DNA of 7,017 nt from the NCBI GenBank assembly GCA_017621195.1, contig JAGATO010000192.1, positions 1 through 7,017 on the forward strand, in the 5' to 3' direction. Of this stretch, positions 1 to 6,308 are shown in pieces. Each line of letters begins with the position of its first letter. Positions within the stretch are counted from its first letter, which is position 1. The notes beneath the pieces are model-generated. The model ran no database searches. It saw only the letters and a program-made list of their open reading frames with translations, and was not told where the DNA came from. This DNA comes from Bacillota bacterium. GTDB taxonomy: Bacteria; Bacillota; Clostridia; Peptostreptococcales; Anaerovoracaceae. The translations under genes and the position numbers were made by a program.

Positions 1-1
1 C

Positions 2-1108
2 ATGGGAGTCACCACGGCAATCGCCGGCCAGTGCGGCGAAAACCGCTATCACCCCGCCGACTATCTGGACATCGTCGACCGCGACGGTGCCGCTACGAAC
101 GTAGCCATTCTGGCCGGACACGGCTGGTTCCGCGAGGAAGCCGGACACATGGATAAATATTCCCCTGTCACGGAGGAAGAACTGGCGAAGATGACCGAAT
201 CTATGCAGAAAGCCGTGGATCGGGGCTGTCTCGGCGTTTCTTACGGAATTCGCTACATTCCCGGAATCGACGAACGCGAACTGAAGGCCACGGCGGCGGT
301 TTGCCGGAAAGACGGAAAGTGGATCGCTGCACACATCCGCAGTGACGCAGAAGAAGTTTATGATGCTGCAAAAGAATTCCTGGATATTGCGAAGGATCTG
401 AAACTATCCGTCGAACTGTCCCACATCGGATCCATGGCGGGCTTCGGTCAGATGACTGAGTTTCTCCGCATGGTAGATACATACAAAATGAACGGCGTAG
501 ACGCATCCTGCGACTGTTATCCCTATTACGCCTTCTCCACATCCATTGGTTCTACCACCTATGACGACGGCTGGCTCGACCGCTATCAGTGCGGATACGA
601 CGTTGTTGAAATGTGTGAAGGAACGTACAAGGGACAGCGCCTGACAAAAGAAACCTTCGACGAAGTACGCCGCGAAACGCCGGAATTCGAAACGATTTGT
701 TACGTCATGAAAGACCACGACGTGGATCTGGCATTCAATCACCCCAATGTGATGCTGGCCAGCGACGGGATTTTCAGTTCCGGTCAGGGTCATCCCCGGG
801 CAGCCGGCGCGTTCCCGCGCCTTCTCGCTGAATTCGTCCGACCTGGAAAGCTGTCGATGTATGAAGCGATCCGCATGATGACAGCCATGCCGGCGGAAAA
901 AGCAGGTCTGAAAAACAAGGGTCGCTTAAATGTAAACGCTGACGCGGACATTGTGATTTTTGATCCTGAAACGGTTAGGGACAACGCCACATTCGAAAAC
1001 CCCATTCTCCCGCCTACCGGAATCAGCTACGTTCTGATCGGTGGTGAAATTGCCGCAAAGGATGGTAACATGGTCCAGTCGCACCTGGGACGCTCCGTCA
1101 GAAAATAG
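2..1108 (+). CDS. N-acyl-D-amino-acid deacylase (D-aminoacylase), 5'-truncated
   Basis: Amidohydrolase-superfamily enzyme of the D-aminoacylase group, expected to hydrolyse N-acyl-D-amino acids to a carboxylate and a free D-amino acid in the cytoplasm. Numbering from the first complete codon, it shows GVTTAIAGQCG (2-12), whose Cys11 matches the metal-ligand cysteine of D-aminoacylases, AAHIRSDAE (109-117), SHIGSMAG (140-147), DCYPYYAFST (171-180), the catalytic SDG aspartate (Asp255), and HPRAAGAFPRLL (264-275). A C-terminal beta-sandwich segment follows (about 308-360, DADIVIFDPETV). Family members are about 480-530 residues, so roughly 110-150 N-terminal residues, including the HxH metal motif, lie upstream of the window. 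The ATG at 2 is therefore almost certainly internal. The stop is at 1106-1108. The next gene is convergent. A D-amino-acid-related role fits the permease and serine hydrolase to the right, but whether they share regulation cannot be seen because this promoter is outside the window. The family is clear; the exact substrate is not (dipeptidase-type or dihydropyrimidinase-type relatives are less likely). Confidence 0.88.
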   Translation: MGVTTAIAGQCGENRYHPADYLDIVDRDGAATNVAILAGHGWFREEAGHMDKYSPVTEEELAKMTESMQKAVDRGCLGVSYGIRYIPGIDERELKATAAVCRKDGKWIAAHIRSDAEEVYDAAKEFLDIAKDLKLSVELSHIGSMAGFGQMTEFLRMVDTYKMNGVDASCDCYPYYAFSTSIGSTTYDDGWLDRYQCGYDVVEMCEGTYKGQRLTKETFDEVRRETPEFETICYVMKDHDVDLAFNHPNVMLASDGIFSSGQGHPRAAGAFPRLLAEFVRPGKLSMYEAIRMMTAMPAEKAGLKNKGRLNVNADADIVIFDPETVRDNATFENPILPPTGISYVLIGGEIAAKDGNMVQSHLGRSVRK

Positions 1109-1137
1109 TACCTATACACAATTCATACTCTCCATAC

Positions 1138-1181
1138 AAAAAGGTGAAGACCGCTGATTATTCAACGATCCTCGCCTTTTT
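1138..1181. terminator. Bidirectional intrinsic terminator between convergent genes
   Basis: A hairpin with arms at 1143-1157 and 1162-1176 and a four-base loop (1158-1161) is flanked by AAAAA (1138-1142) and TTTTT (1177-1181), so either strand gives a stem followed by a U tract. It lies about 30 bases past each stop codon (1108 on plus, 1213 on minus). Read as RNA on the minus strand, 14 of 15 positions pair when G-U is allowed. On the plus strand three positions are mismatched. It is therefore mainly the terminator of the minus-strand activator operon and a weaker one for the deacylase. Confidence 0.65.
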
Positions 1182-1212
1182 CCAATGGTTTGTTGTTTCG
1201 GTTGTACTCTTG

Positions 1213-1995
1213 TTAATTCTGACAGGCCTTTCTGTAACAGATGCTTGTTATGTCACGCATGATCGACTCTGCCTTTCGGATATTCGTATCCGCTGCGGCC
1301 ATGACCAGGACAAAGGGTTTGTCCGCAAAGACGATTCCACCATCCAGGATCATATCATCATCGAATCCAGTCTGGTGCCCCACTTTCATATCCTCACTCA
1401 ATACGTGAGGAATGATGGTTCCCCGCTGATGCTGGATCATCAACTGGATCATGCGGCGGCTGGCCTCTTCTGAAATCAGCTGCCCTTTGTACATTCTCTG
1501 AAAAATAGCCGCCATCTCCCGAATGGATATGTAATTCTGAACACCCTTTTTCATTTGTTCAAAGTCGTAGATTTTCCGGTTTACACTCATATTCTGATAT
1601 CCCAAAGACCGGAATGTTTCATTGATATTGTCGATTTTCAAAAAATCCAGGAGCATGTTGAACGCAATATTGTCACTGACGGTAATCATAAGATTACACA
1701 GGTCGGAAATCGTGATTTCGATTCCGTCATGCAGGTATTTTAATACTCCAAATGAGTATGTCCCCGCATCGGGATAGTCTGCACGGTTGAACCGGGTCGT
1801 CATATTCTCATCCAGCCGCCCGGTCTCAATGGCTCGAAAACATTCCACCAGTGCCATCAGCATGACACCGCCGGAAGCCGGAAAAACTGTGCAGTTTCCG
1901 CAGAGGATTTCCTGCCCCGTGGTCAGATCGATGTAATTGACCCCGAACTTTCCTTCGATATTGGATAACCGGTCGTTGATTGATTCTGCGATCAT
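1213..1995 (-). CDS. Catalytically degenerate class A beta-lactamase-like protein (pseudoenzyme)
   Basis: A 260-residue protein of the serine beta-lactamase/DD-peptidase fold (Beta-lactamase2 type) with no signal peptide, so probably cytoplasmic. Against the paralogue at 5518-6291 it aligns along its whole length; in the SDN region (residues 99-119) 11 of 21 positions are identical. SDN is kept (107-109, VSDNIAFN). The SxxK nucleophile motif is lost: FPASGGVMLM (38-47) puts Gly42 at the catalytic serine and Met45 at the lysine, and shifting by one to use Ser41 still leaves no lysine at +3. The KTG motif reads HQTG (207-210), so that lysine is Gln208. The frame is otherwise intact, the protein is of normal length and its ribosome site is strong, so this looks like a maintained protein and not a decaying gene. 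It starts one base after the activator stop, which implies translational coupling. A role in binding a ligand or partner, perhaps to modulate the activator, is inference; no catalytic role is supported. Confidence 0.85.
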   Translation of the reverse strand: MIAESINDRLSNIEGKFGVNYIDLTTGQEILCGNCTVFPASGGVMLMALVECFRAIETGRLDENMTTRFNRADYPDAGTYSFGVLKYLHDGIEITISDLCNLMITVSDNIAFNMLLDFLKIDNINETFRSLGYQNMSVNRKIYDFEQMKKGVQNYISIREMAAIFQRMYKGQLISEEASRRMIQLMIQHQRGTIIPHVLSEDMKVGHQTGFDDDMILDGGIVFADKPFVLVMAAADTNIRKAESIMRDITSICYRKACQN

Positions 1996-2010
1996 ATTAC
2001 ACTTCCTCCT
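1996..2010 (-). promoter_or_regulatory. Shine-Dalgarno inside the activator's 3' end (translational coupling)
   Basis: On the minus strand AGGAGG (2010-2005) lies nine bases before the ATG at 1995 and forms part of the last sense codons of the activator gene, whose TAA is 1999-1997. A single base separates stop and start. A near-consensus ribosome site in this position fixes the start of the pseudoenzyme and predicts that the two proteins are made from one transcript in coordinated amounts. Confidence 0.8.
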
Positions 2011-3775
2011 TTTCTCCGCCTCCCAGGCCGTATTTTTTCAACTTTTCAAACAAACTGGTCTTACTGATATCCAGCCGTGCTGCGGCCTGAAGCCGCGAAC
2101 CTCCGCAGCGTTTTAACGCATCTTCCAAAACCTTCTTCTCGAAGTCGTCACGCAGTTCCTTCAACGTCCGCACGTCATCATCCAGAAGGATTCCATCGTT
2201 TTTTCCCAGATCCACGTCTTCCGGCAGGATCACCTTCCCGTCGGAAAGGATGCAAGCCTTTTCGATAACATTTTCCAGTTCACGGATATTCCCGGGCCAG
2301 CCATAATTCTTCATCTTCTCCATGGCTCTCTGACTGATGACCTGCTGCGGTACTCCCAGCCGCTCACAGATTTCCGGAAGCAGATCCGCAATGATATTGT
2401 AAAGCGAATCGATGCGTTCCCGCAGCGGTGGGATCTCCACGGGAAAGACATTGATCCGATAATACAGATCTTCTCTGAATTTATGTTCTCTGACCTGAGT
2501 TTTCAAGTCTTTATTTGTAGCGGCGATGATTCGTACATCTGCCGTTTTCTTCTTTACACCGCCCACGCGGAAATAGGTTTTGTTCTGGATGACTTCCAGA
2601 AGCTTTCCCTGAAGCGATAACGGCATCTCCGTGATTTCGTCGAGGAACAGAGTCCCTCCCTCTGCAATCTCAAAGTACCCGGCCTTTCCACCTTTTCGTG
2701 CACCAGTGAAAGCTCCCTCCTCATATCCGAACAGCTCACTTTCGATCAAATTGTAAGGAATCGCCGCACAATTGACCGATACGAACGTTCCTTTTTCACG
2801 CTTACTGCATTTATGGATCTCCCGTGCCAGAAAACTTTTTCCGGTTCCGCTTTCCCCGGTCAAAAGGATCGTGGTATTGGTGGAAGCTCCCTTCTGCAGT
2901 AAAAAACGGATCCGGTTGATCTTTGGATCATTTCCCCAAAGTCCAAAGGTATATCCGCCGCTCAGCTCCTTCCGGCTGTCGGCCTTTGTGATCATATCAT
3001 ATACTTCAGAGTGAGAACTCAATTCTCCCAGTACATCGAACTCATTCCGAACGATCCACAGGACCCGGCGGGGAGTTGCCGACGAGAACGTCAGCCTTTG
3101 GACATGATACAAAATCCCGCCCAACCGGATAATGGAACTGCCATCCTCCTCCATTCCAGTCGTTGCACTGACAAATTCCTCCGTCAGAACATCTTCGATC
3201 CTCACTGGCTGGGCATGGATCCGTTCTTCATCCCAAAACCCCTCGAACTCTGCACCGGTCAGAATCTCTGTCACACGGTGTTCTGTCCCATTTTCTGCTA
3301 CAGTAAAATATAAAAATCCGGACTCATTCAGGATCGCCAATGCCGCCCCGCCTTCCAGCGATGCTTTTACTTCCTGAGAATCTGTCTGTAATACAGCATC
3401 TTCCCCGGGACGCATCAGTTTCAGATAACAGCCATGAAATACGGTTTCGAGCCATACGTCCTGTTTAGCGGCTTCCTCCGTCATGGATTTGATGAGAGAA
3501 TGTACGCTGTCGTCCTCATAGACACCTGCCACGATCAGCGGACCTGTCCGCGATAGCCGCTCTCCGCACACGTTCTCCAACAGCTTTCTGTCGTCCGCTG
3601 TAATTCTGGCGGCATCGGAAAACAGCGCCACAAAGATATCGCCGCGCTTGATCTTTCCGGAAGCGTAACAAAACGGCCGGCTCAGCCGGTGTTTCATCAC
3701 ACTGGAATACAGATGTTCTCCCATATACAGAAGCTGGTTATCTTCCGTCGTAATGATCATTTTCTTCTTACTCAT
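1997..3775 (-). CDS. Sigma-54-dependent transcriptional activator (AAA+ enhancer-binding protein)
   Basis: A 592-residue bacterial enhancer-binding protein that uses ATP hydrolysis to remodel sigma-54 RNA polymerase. The AAA+ core spans about 275-520: Walker A GESGTGKS (307-314), the sigma-54-contacting GAFTGA loop (354-359), Walker B GGTLFLDE (373-380), the arginine-finger region REDLYYRINVFP (434-445) and WPGNIREL (493-500). A Fis-type helix-turn-helix follows (about 545-582, GGSRLQAAARLDISKTSLFEKLKKYG). The first 250 or so residues are not a response-regulator receiver. Residues 1-180 match no domain I recognise, and 195-245 (ending RRVLWIVRN) could be a PAS-like fold. The start is fixed by AGGGGGAG on the minus strand (3787-3780), five to six bases from the ATG. 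It is divergent from the permease operon, whose intergenic region carries a sigma-54 promoter and tandem dyad repeats, so that operon is its obvious target. It is the first gene of a two-gene operon with the beta-lactamase-like pseudoenzyme, which may take part in signal sensing. Confidence 0.95.
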   Translation of the reverse strand: MSKKKMIITTEDNQLLYMGEHLYSSVMKHRLSRPFCYASGKIKRGDIFVALFSDAARITADDRKLLENVCGERLSRTGPLIVAGVYEDDSVHSLIKSMTEEAAKQDVWLETVFHGCYLKLMRPGEDAVLQTDSQEVKASLEGGAALAILNESGFLYFTVAENGTEHRVTEILTGAEFEGFWDEERIHAQPVRIEDVLTEEFVSATTGMEEDGSSIIRLGGILYHVQRLTFSSATPRRVLWIVRNEFDVLGELSSHSEVYDMITKADSRKELSGGYTFGLWGNDPKINRIRFLLQKGASTNTTILLTGESGTGKSFLAREIHKCSKREKGTFVSVNCAAIPYNLIESELFGYEEGAFTGARKGGKAGYFEIAEGGTLFLDEITEMPLSLQGKLLEVIQNKTYFRVGGVKKKTADVRIIAATNKDLKTQVREHKFREDLYYRINVFPVEIPPLRERIDSLYNIIADLLPEICERLGVPQQVISQRAMEKMKNYGWPGNIRELENVIEKACILSDGKVILPEDVDLGKNDGILLDDDVRTLKELRDDFEKKVLEDALKRCGGSRLQAAARLDISKTSLFEKLKKYGLGGGEKEEV

Positions 3776-3817
3776 GTTGCTCCCCCTGACGAGATTGCAT
3801 GTTAAAAATTTAACTTT

Positions 3818-3846
3818 ATTATCTTCCTTTTTTCCACAGGGTGCAA
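3818..3846 (-). promoter_or_regulatory. Possible sigma-70-type promoter for the activator operon
   Basis: On the minus strand TTGCAC (3846-3841) and GATAAT (3823-3818) are separated by 17 bases. The -10 hexamer matches the consensus at five of six positions; the -35 matches only at TTG. Transcription would start near 3811, about 35 bases before the ATG. This lies about 30 bases from the first enhancer repeat, so activator binding there could also influence its own promoter. Confidence 0.35.
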
Positions 3847-3872
3847 GGAAAAAATCATTTTTTCGATTTTGC

Positions 3873-3912
3873 AGTCCGGTTTTCTGTACTCAAGTCCAGT
3901 TTTCCGAACTCA
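3873..3912. repeat. Tandem 20-base repeats with internal dyads: probable activator enhancer sites (UAS)
   Basis: Two adjacent copies, 3873-3892 and 3893-3912, agree at 17 of 20 positions. Each contains an imperfect palindrome of the form AGTnCnG-TTTT-CnGnACT: AGTCCGGTTTTCTGTACT in copy one and AGTCCAGTTTTCCGAACT in copy two. The symmetric positions are the ones conserved between copies, as expected for sites of a dimeric Fis-type helix-turn-helix. The 20-base period places both sites on one face of the helix. Their centres are about 180 and 160 bases upstream of the predicted sigma-54 start, within the usual range for enhancer-binding proteins. I infer that the adjacent activator is the protein that binds. 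Confidence 0.75.
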
Positions 3913-4036
3913 CATCTTCTTATTTTTCTTCCTTTCAGACCATAATCTCGCTGTTCTTCTGAAAAAATCATTTCTTTTTACGTTAAAATCAGCTAAAATA
4001 TCTTCGGTTTTTTTGTCCGTTTTTATTTTCACTAAG

Positions 4037-4051
4037 TGGCACGCATTTTGC
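4037..4051 (+). promoter_or_regulatory. Sigma-54 (-24/-12) promoter of the permease-hydrolase operon
   Basis: TGGCAC (4037-4042), five bases, then TTGC (4048-4051) matches the sigma-54 consensus TGGCAC-N5-TTGC throughout, with the invariant GG (4038-4039) and GC (4050-4051) in the correct spacing. Transcription should start near 4063, giving a leader of about 55 bases. An enhancer-binding protein is encoded next to it and enhancer-like repeats lie upstream, so the three parts support each other. Confidence 0.92.
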
Positions 4052-4067
4052 GTATACATATAAATGT

Positions 4068-4082
4068 GCAATTATTCATTGC
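4068..4082 (+). other. Short inverted repeat in the permease leader
   Basis: GCAAT (4068-4072) and ATTGC (4078-4082) form a five-base stem with a five-base loop, starting about six bases into the predicted transcript. It may simply stabilise the 5' end of the mRNA, or be chance. Confidence 0.25.
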
Positions 4083-4117
4083 TCTGAAATCCATTTACTT
4101 AAGAAAGGAGTTTTCTC

Positions 4118-5494
4118 ATGGAAGAAAAGAAACAAGCTGGACAGTTAAAGAAAGTCATCGGCCTGTTCGGCGGTATCAGCTTAGTTGCCGGTATGACCAT
4201 CGGTTCCGGCGTATACTATCTGGGCAGCTACGTTCTGGAACGTACCGATTTCAGTTTCGGTTTAGCATTGCTGTGCTGGATCATCGGGGGTATCGTATCG
4301 ATCCTCGGCGGCCTGTGCTTTGCAGAACTGGGTGCATCGCGTCCTGTTTCCGGCGGTATGACCATCTATCTGAGCGAAGCTTACCATCCTGCACTGGGCT
4401 TTATCAACGGGTTCTCCGGTTTTATCCTGACAGGCTCCGGTTCCATCGCCGCTCTGGCTATGGCTGCCGTTACCGGTTTCAAGGGTACTTTGGGACTGTC
4501 TGATCTGGCTGTAAAGATCATTGCGATCCTGATCATCGTATTCTTTACCGCACTGAATCTGCGCGGTGCTAAGCTGGGCGTTGCTTTCCAGAACTTCACC
4601 ATGGTTGCCAGAGTCATTCCTCTGATCCTGATCGTTCTGATGGGTGTATTCATGGGTACTCAGGACGTTGATCTGAGCCTGTCCATGGAAGGAACCCGCG
4701 CTGAAGGCGGCGGTATCACCGGCATGATCTCCATGATCGGTTTCGCAACCTTCGCATCCCTGTGGGCTTATGAAGGCTGGACCAATCTGAACACCGTAGG
4801 TGAAGAAATGAAGAACCCCAAGAGAGACCTGCCCCTGGCAATCATCATCTCCCTGGGCTTCATCACCTCCATCTACACTCTGTTCCAGTTCTGCATCTAC
4901 AGAGTATTACCGGCTGAAACCATCGTTCCGATGATCCAGTCCGGCGACATCTACCTGGGCAATGCTGCAGCGGAAGCTCTGATGGGTCCCATTGGTAAGA
5001 CACTGATCCTGGCCGGTATGACCGTCGGTATCTTAGGTACCGTAAACGGCGACGTCCTGGTATTCCCCAGAACCTACTACGCAATGGCGAAGGACGGCTT
5101 CCTGCCCGCCAAGCTGGCTGAAGTTGATCCGAAGACCGGTGTTCCCGTACCCGCCACCTTAGCATCCTCTGCAATCTCCATCGTTCTGGTTGTATTCAAC
5201 AGCTTACAGTCTCTGACCGACCTTCTGATCACCCTGACCGCTCTGTTGAACGTACTGTGCATCATCGCGGTTCTGATCTACAGAAAGAAGTTCCCCGAAC
5301 TGGAAAGGCCGTACAAGGTTCCCGGCGGTGCTTTCACCGTAATCATCACGGTTATCCTGTTCGGTATTCTGCTGGTAAACAACTTTATTGAAGCTCCCAT
5401 GGCATCAATTCAGGGATTAGCAGTTCCCGCAATCGGTCTTGTAGTGTATAATTACTTCAAGAAGAAGAACGGCGGCCAGGATTATCAGGGCTAA
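4118..5494 (+). CDS. APC-superfamily amino acid permease (LAT-like)
   Basis: A 458-residue inner-membrane amino acid transporter with 12 predicted membrane segments: about 13-37, 47-70, 92-120, 132-150, 160-180, 201-227, 240-262, 292-312, 345-362, 366-388, 405-422 and 428-446. The unwound first helix carries the substrate-binding TIGSGVY motif (27-33; GSGIF-like). FATFASLWAYEGWTNLN (209-225), followed by GEEMKNPKRDLP (228-239), is the signature of the L-type transporter-like branch that includes SteT-type exchangers. KFPELERPYKVPG (391-403) before the last two helices is also typical. Length is normal. The start is set by AGAAAGGAG (4102-4110), seven bases before the ATG. It is the first gene after the sigma-54 promoter and is followed 23 bases later by the serine hydrolase, so it probably imports that enzyme's substrate or exports its product. 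ATC, CTG and AAG codons are strongly preferred, which suggests high expression when induced. The substrate cannot be read from the sequence. Confidence 0.93.
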   Translation: MEEKKQAGQLKKVIGLFGGISLVAGMTIGSGVYYLGSYVLERTDFSFGLALLCWIIGGIVSILGGLCFAELGASRPVSGGMTIYLSEAYHPALGFINGFSGFILTGSGSIAALAMAAVTGFKGTLGLSDLAVKIIAILIIVFFTALNLRGAKLGVAFQNFTMVARVIPLILIVLMGVFMGTQDVDLSLSMEGTRAEGGGITGMISMIGFATFASLWAYEGWTNLNTVGEEMKNPKRDLPLAIIISLGFITSIYTLFQFCIYRVLPAETIVPMIQSGDIYLGNAAAEALMGPIGKTLILAGMTVGILGTVNGDVLVFPRTYYAMAKDGFLPAKLAEVDPKTGVPVPATLASSAISIVLVVFNSLQSLTDLLITLTALLNVLCIIAVLIYRKKFPELERPYKVPGGAFTVIITVILFGILLVNNFIEAPMASIQGLAVPAIGLVVYNYFKKKNGGQDYQG

Positions 5495-5517
5495 TATGCC
5501 AAATAACAGAGGACATC

Positions 5518-6291
5518 ATGGAACAAGCATTACAAACAAAAATTTTAGAGCGTTTCGCTCAGCAAAAGGGCCATACCGGATTGTATTATAAGAATCTGGT
5601 CACCGGCGAAGAGTTCGGTTATCAGCAGGACGAAGCTTACCTTGCTGCAAGCGTGATCAAACTCCCCATCTTTATGTCCATCATGAAGTGGGCCAGCGAA
5701 GGGAAAGCCTCTCTGGACGAAAAGATCACAGTGGCTCAGGAAGATAAACTGCCCATCTGCGGTGCGCTGACCTTATTCACTGACGAACCCACCGTTGACA
5801 TCCGTACCCTGTGCCGTCTGATGATTTCTCTCAGCGACAATACAGCTACCAACGTGCTGATCCGTCGTTTCGGGATTTCCGCTTATGTGGAGGAATTCCG
5901 GAAGCTCGGTCTGAAAAACACCGCTCTGAACCGTCTTCTGTTCCAGCCGGAACTCTCTGCTCAGGGGATCGAAAACTATATCGTTCCTCAGGAAATGGGT
6001 ATGTTATTGGAACAGATCTACAATCGAACATTCGTCAGCGAAGAAGTTTCCGCGGAAATCAATGATACCCTGCTTTTACAGCAGATCAATCACAAGATTC
6101 CCGGCGCTTTAGGCGAAGGGATCGTAGCTCACAAAACCGGTGAAGACGATAACCTGACCAATGATGTAGGCATCGTCTATTCAAAGACTCCGTTCATCGT
6201 ATGTTTCGCAGGTCACGACACCGACGTATATCAATTTGAAACACTGATCCGCGAAGTCAGCGCTGAACTGTATCACTTACATAACATCTAG
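5518..6291 (+). CDS. Class A beta-lactamase-like serine hydrolase, cytoplasmic
   Basis: A 257-residue serine hydrolase of the beta-lactamase/DD-peptidase fold with the full catalytic set: AASVIK (43-48; Ser45 nucleophile, Lys48), SDN (106-108) and HKTG (205-208; Lys206). There is no signal peptide or membrane segment; the start MEQALQTKILERF is charged and soluble. Secreted beta-lactamases have an export signal, so this is more likely an intracellular amidase, peptidase or esterase acting on an imported amino acid derivative than a resistance enzyme. The omega-loop region aligning with the general base reads LNRLLFQPEL (137-146), without an obvious Glu166 equivalent. The ribosome site AGAGGA (5508-5513) sits only four bases from the ATG. 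It is the second gene of the sigma-54 operon, ends with TAG at 6289-6291 before a strong terminator, and is the active paralogue of the degenerate protein at 1213-1995. The annotation beta-lactamase should not be read as evidence of drug resistance. Confidence 0.88.
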   Translation: MEQALQTKILERFAQQKGHTGLYYKNLVTGEEFGYQQDEAYLAASVIKLPIFMSIMKWASEGKASLDEKITVAQEDKLPICGALTLFTDEPTVDIRTLCRLMISLSDNTATNVLIRRFGISAYVEEFRKLGLKNTALNRLLFQPELSAQGIENYIVPQEMGMLLEQIYNRTFVSEEVSAEINDTLLLQQINHKIPGALGEGIVAHKTGEDDNLTNDVGIVYSKTPFIVCFAGHDTDVYQFETLIREVSAELYHLHNI

Positions 6292-6308
6292 ATCACGGCA
6301 ATCAAAAT

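Larger units (their letters stand above)
3776..4117. other. Divergent regulatory intergenic region
   Basis: A 342-base AT-rich gap between the divergent activator and permease genes. I see no protein-coding gene here; the short open frames are low in complexity and rich in Phe, Ser and Leu, as expected from T-rich DNA. It holds, from left to right, a possible sigma-70 promoter for the activator, an A/T dyad, the tandem 20-base enhancer repeats, a 13-base A/T repeat present twice, the sigma-54 promoter and the permease leader with its ribosome site. Confidence 0.85.

Noticed and set aside
1144..1473. Plus-strand open frame opposite the pseudoenzyme gene
   Set aside because: It overlaps the terminator hairpin, has no convincing ribosome site and is the complement of a well-supported conserved gene.
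1213..1995. Calling the degenerate beta-lactamase-like gene a pseudogene
   Set aside because: The frame is full length without frameshift or stop, has a near-consensus ribosome site and keeps fold-defining residues; only catalytic positions are altered.
4014..4033. A possible third enhancer copy just upstream of the sigma-54 promoter (TGTCCG followed by T-rich DNA)
   Set aside because: It matches the first repeat at about 13 of 20 positions, mostly in the T run, and lacks the conserved ACT half of the dyad; likely low-complexity similarity.
3753..4063. Plus-strand open frames across the divergent intergenic region
   Set aside because: They have no ribosome site, are dominated by Phe, Ser and Leu from T-rich DNA, and overlap the enhancer and sigma-54 promoter.
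4063..4117. A riboswitch in the permease leader
   Set aside because: The leader is only about 55 bases with one weak five-base stem; too short for a known amino acid riboswitch or T-box.
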